Positions 11,172-13,265 of a stretch of DNA of 13,265 bases are shown in pieces; the stretch's first letter is position 1, and each line of letters opens with the position of its first letter. Under the pieces are notes generated by a model. It saw nothing but the letters and a program-made list of their open reading frames with translations, searched no databases and was not told the origin of the DNA. The stretch is from Pseudomonadota bacterium. Its GTDB lineage: Bacteria > Myxococcota > Polyangia > GCA-2747355 > JACKDQ01. The position numbers were made by a program, and so were the translations under genes. The stretch is taken from assembly GCA_030591195.1 (NCBI GenBank), contig JAUVBO010000014.1, positions 1 to 13,265 of the forward strand. The letters are read 5' to 3'.

Positions 11172-12491
11172 ATGGGCAATCGTGACACCTCGGGCGCTGG
11201 CCGCCGCAGCTTCACCCGGCTGCATCTCGCCATCGAGGACGCGCTGGTGGAGCGGCTCGAGCGCTACCTGCAGACCGCCTGGCAGGCGTCGGCCGAAGGC
11301 CAGGGCGTTGGGTTCGTCGCGCGCCGGGGCGCGGACGTCGACGCGCTGCTCTGCCGCCTGGTGATGGATGGCGAGGACACCAGCGAGCCGCTGATGGGCA
11401 AGCTCGGCTGGCTCCTGGGTGGTGCCGAGGTGGCGGCCAGCGAGCTCTCGGCGAGCTGGTGCCTGCAGACCGCCGCCGAGCTGCACCGGCTCGCCGGTCT
11501 CGACGACCGGCTCGATAGCCTCGAGGACCGGCTGATCGCCTACGCCCGGGCCTACTGCCAGGAGGAGCGTCAGGTCTTTGGCTTCGGCGACTTCGAGGAC
11601 ACCGAGCCTCCGGACGCTTGGATCAAGCTCGGCAACCAGCAGGCGCCGGCCGCGGGCGTGATCGAGTCCAACCAGGAGGCCTTCCGGGACGACGCGTCCA
11701 CCGAGACCAAGCTGCCCGAGGCCGGGATGCGCTGGGCGGCCCTCGCCACCAACGACCCGGACACCCTCTCCGCACTGGCCGGCCCCGTCACCGTCGAAGG
11801 CCGCCAACGGTTCTTCACCGAGCTCGAGCGTGAGGTCAACCGCGGTCACCGTGGGCTCGGCTCGGTCTCGGTGGTGTTGATCGAGATCGCGGCGACGGGG
11901 GAGATCGACCGCCAGCAAGCGACGGCGGTGGTCCGCGAGCGGCTACGCCCCTACGATGCCTGCTGCCTGCTCGCGCCGGGCTGCCTGGGTCTGATCCTGC
12001 CGGGCACCACCTACCGCAGCTGCGCCGCGGTGGTGGCCCGGCTGCGGCGCTCCCTCGACCAGTCGATCGACGCGGACGTCGCCATCGGTGTCGCGTCGTG
12101 GCCCGAGGATGGGGTCACCGCGGTGGCGTTGCTCGAGGGCGCCGAGGGCGCCATCGCTCGCGATCGCCGCCGGTGCAAGTCGGGCGAGGTGGAGTTCGCC
12201 AGCGTACCGCCCTTCATGGCCGAGGATGGGGCCACCGAGGACCGGACCACGAGCCAGATGGCGACGCTCTGGCTCGAGGGTCTGCCCGCCGCGCTGCGGG
12301 TTCAGGCGATCGACACCGACAGCGGGGTGCGGCTGCGCGCGCCGCTCGAGTTCCTCCAGTCCGGTGCCTGGGTGCGGCTGCGCACCAGCGGTGGCTCGAT
12401 GGTCAGCGGTCAGCTCGAGGCGGCGAGCCTCGGGCGTCGCTCGGACGGGCCGCCGGTGCTCGAGCTCGAGGTCCTGCCCCCGGCGCGCTGA
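11172..12491 (+). CDS. Degenerate GGDEF-domain protein
   Basis: A 439-residue protein of three parts. Residues 1-135 are helical with no family I recognise. Residues 136-205 are a loop-rich linker. Residues 210-331 follow the GGDEF (diguanylate cyclase) fold: RQRFFTELEREVNRG, strand SVSVVLIEI, then RPYDACCLL leading into the hairpin, LILPGT, the helix CAAVVARLRRSL, VAIGVASWPEDG and LLEGAEGAIARDRR. At the active-site position the sequence reads APGCL (268-272) instead of GG(D/E)EF, so c-di-GMP synthesis is very unlikely. It may bind nucleotide or protein partners instead. Residues 365-439 are strand-rich and could be a small beta-barrel; a PilZ-like identity is only a guess. There is no transmembrane helix. 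It follows the aminopeptidase gene by 28 bases behind a perfect GGAGG, suggesting one transcript. It converges on the hydrolase gene with a 24-base gap. Confidence 0.8.
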   Translation: MGNRDTSGAGRRSFTRLHLAIEDALVERLERYLQTAWQASAEGQGVGFVARRGADVDALLCRLVMDGEDTSEPLMGKLGWLLGGAEVAASELSASWCLQTAAELHRLAGLDDRLDSLEDRLIAYARAYCQEERQVFGFGDFEDTEPPDAWIKLGNQQAPAAGVIESNQEAFRDDASTETKLPEAGMRWAALATNDPDTLSALAGPVTVEGRQRFFTELEREVNRGHRGLGSVSVVLIEIAATGEIDRQQATAVVRERLRPYDACCLLAPGCLGLILPGTTYRSCAAVVARLRRSLDQSIDADVAIGVASWPEDGVTAVALLEGAEGAIARDRRRCKSGEVEFASVPPFMAEDGATEDRTTSQMATLWLEGLPAALRVQAIDTDSGVRLRAPLEFLQSGAWVRLRTSGGSMVSGQLEAASLGRRSDGPPVLELEVLPPAR

Positions 12492-12515
12492 CCAGCTCGG
12501 TGGGTCTCGGCGACG

Positions 12516-13265
12516 TTACTCTCCGATGATGCCCGCCAGGGCTCCGAGGATCGCGCGGGCGGTCGCGTCGGGGCGCTCGAGGAACAGCTGGTGGCCGGCT
12601 CGCGGCAGCAGCTCGAGGCGCGCGCGGGGGATCGCCGCGGCCAGCTCGCGCGACATCGCCGGCGGCGTGATCATGTCGTCCGCCCCGGCCACCACCAGCG
12701 ACCGGCCGCTCAGCTCGAGCCCGGCGAGAGACGAACGGTCGTCGAACAGGTCACAGGCAGCGAAATCAGCGACGACCACGTCCCGCGGCGCCTGGACCGC
12801 CAGCGGCGCCCAGCCCTCGGCCGACGCCAGCGGCGTGGCCGGCGAGAAGCCGTGGGCGGCGAAGAACGCGGGCAGCTGGTCGAAGCGGTGCTCGAGCACC
12901 TCGCGCAGCTGCCGGCCGACCCGCAGGCGCGCGCTGGTGGCGAGCAGCACCAGCCCCGCGAGGCGGTCGTCGAAGCTGGCGGCGAAGCGCAGGGCCACCG
13001 CGCCCCCCATCGAGTGGCCGACGAGCACCAAGCGGCCGAGACCGAGGCGCTCGGCGAGCGCCGCGGCCGCGTCGCGGTAGCGGTCGAGCAGCCGGTCCGG
13101 CGCCGCCGCAGGCGACAGCGGGTCGCTGCCGCCGTGGCCGGGCAGGTCGAGGGCGACGGTGCGGCGCTGCTGGCCGAGCCGGTTGAGCAGCTCGGCGAAA
13201 CAGAGCGAAGAGGCGCCAGCGCCATGGATCAGCAGCAGCGCTGGGCGGGCGTGGGTCCCGCAGCC
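12516..13265 (-). CDS. Alpha/beta hydrolase, N-terminus cut by window edge
   Basis: 249 residues are present, reading in frame from the window edge to TAA at 12516; the start lies outside. The visible part is a nearly full alpha/beta-hydrolase fold: oxyanion-hole strand LLLIHGAGAS (10-19), DLPGHGGSD (40-48), nucleophile elbow GHSMGG with S85, acid loop GADDMITP with D197 as probable acid, and catalytic H225 in AGHQLFLERP. A cap region lies between about 120 and 175. This layout fits small-molecule esterases or C-C hydrolases of the MhpC/BioH-like superfamily; the substrate cannot be told. The missing N-terminus is probably short, since the first strand sits near residue 10. The coding ends of this gene and the degenerate-GGDEF gene face each other across 24 bases with no clear terminator. 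Confidence 0.93.
   Translation of the reverse strand, partial: GCGTHARPALLLIHGAGASSLCFAELLNRLGQQRRTVALDLPGHGGSDPLSPAAAPDRLLDRYRDAAAALAERLGLGRLVLVGHSMGGAVALRFAASFDDRLAGLVLLATSARLRVGRQLREVLEHRFDQLPAFFAAHGFSPATPLASAEGWAPLAVQAPRDVVVADFAACDLFDDRSSLAGLELSGRSLVVAGADDMITPPAMSRELAAAIPRARLELLPRAGHQLFLERPDATARAILGALAGIIGE

Noticed and set aside
9209..11233. Minus-strand open frame of 674 codons opposite the aminopeptidase
   Set aside because: The plus strand has all metal ligands of aminopeptidase P. The antisense product is a compositionally biased Leu/Ala/Arg/Gly sequence with no recognisable domain.

Overview
This window looks like chromosomal DNA from a very GC-rich bacterium. All nine genes have strongly GC-biased third codon positions, which also produces long spurious antisense frames. 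A zinc-ribbon Ser/Thr kinase with a TPR/HEAT-like extracytoplasmic half, degenerate receiver-like proteins, and GrpE and ClpS/ClpA among signalling genes fit a myxobacterium-like (Myxococcota) lineage. That placement is inference from gene style only. I see no mobile element, tRNA, rRNA, CRISPR array or prophage gene.

Left part (1-3571). On the minus strand, a membrane Ser/Thr protein kinase (787-2811) is followed after 54 bases by a receiver-like signalling protein that runs off the left edge (1-732). Divergent from the kinase, across about 100 bases, is grpE (2912-3571), the nucleotide-exchange factor of DnaK. No dnaK or dnaJ is visible.

Middle part (3572-7888). A minus-strand gene (3648-4619) joins a degenerate receiver domain to a GHKL-type ATPase without a histidine-phosphotransfer helix pair. 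It has the best promoter in the window, with a perfect TATAAT. Divergent from it runs the plus-strand group: a small basic one-helix membrane protein (probable), clpS and clpA. ClpS delivers N-degron substrates to the ClpA unfoldase, and ClpA keeps a loop for docking to ClpP, which is not in the window.

Right part (7875-13265). A FemAB-like N-acyltransferase (minus) converges on clpA with a 14-base overlap of coding ends. Divergent from it is a probable two-gene unit: a three-domain Xaa-Pro aminopeptidase with every metal ligand present, then a protein with a degenerate GGDEF domain. A partial alpha/beta hydrolase (minus) ends the window.

Two themes recur. One is protein quality control and turnover: GrpE, ClpS, ClpA, aminopeptidase P, and possibly the acyltransferase. 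The other is signalling with non-canonical modules: a Ser/Thr kinase, two degenerate receivers, a receiver-ATPase fusion and a GGDEF domain without its active site. I found no clearly new multi-gene system. The best leads are the receiver-ATPase fusion, the catalytically dead GGDEF protein, the small membrane protein ahead of clpS, and the FemAB-like enzyme next to clpSA.
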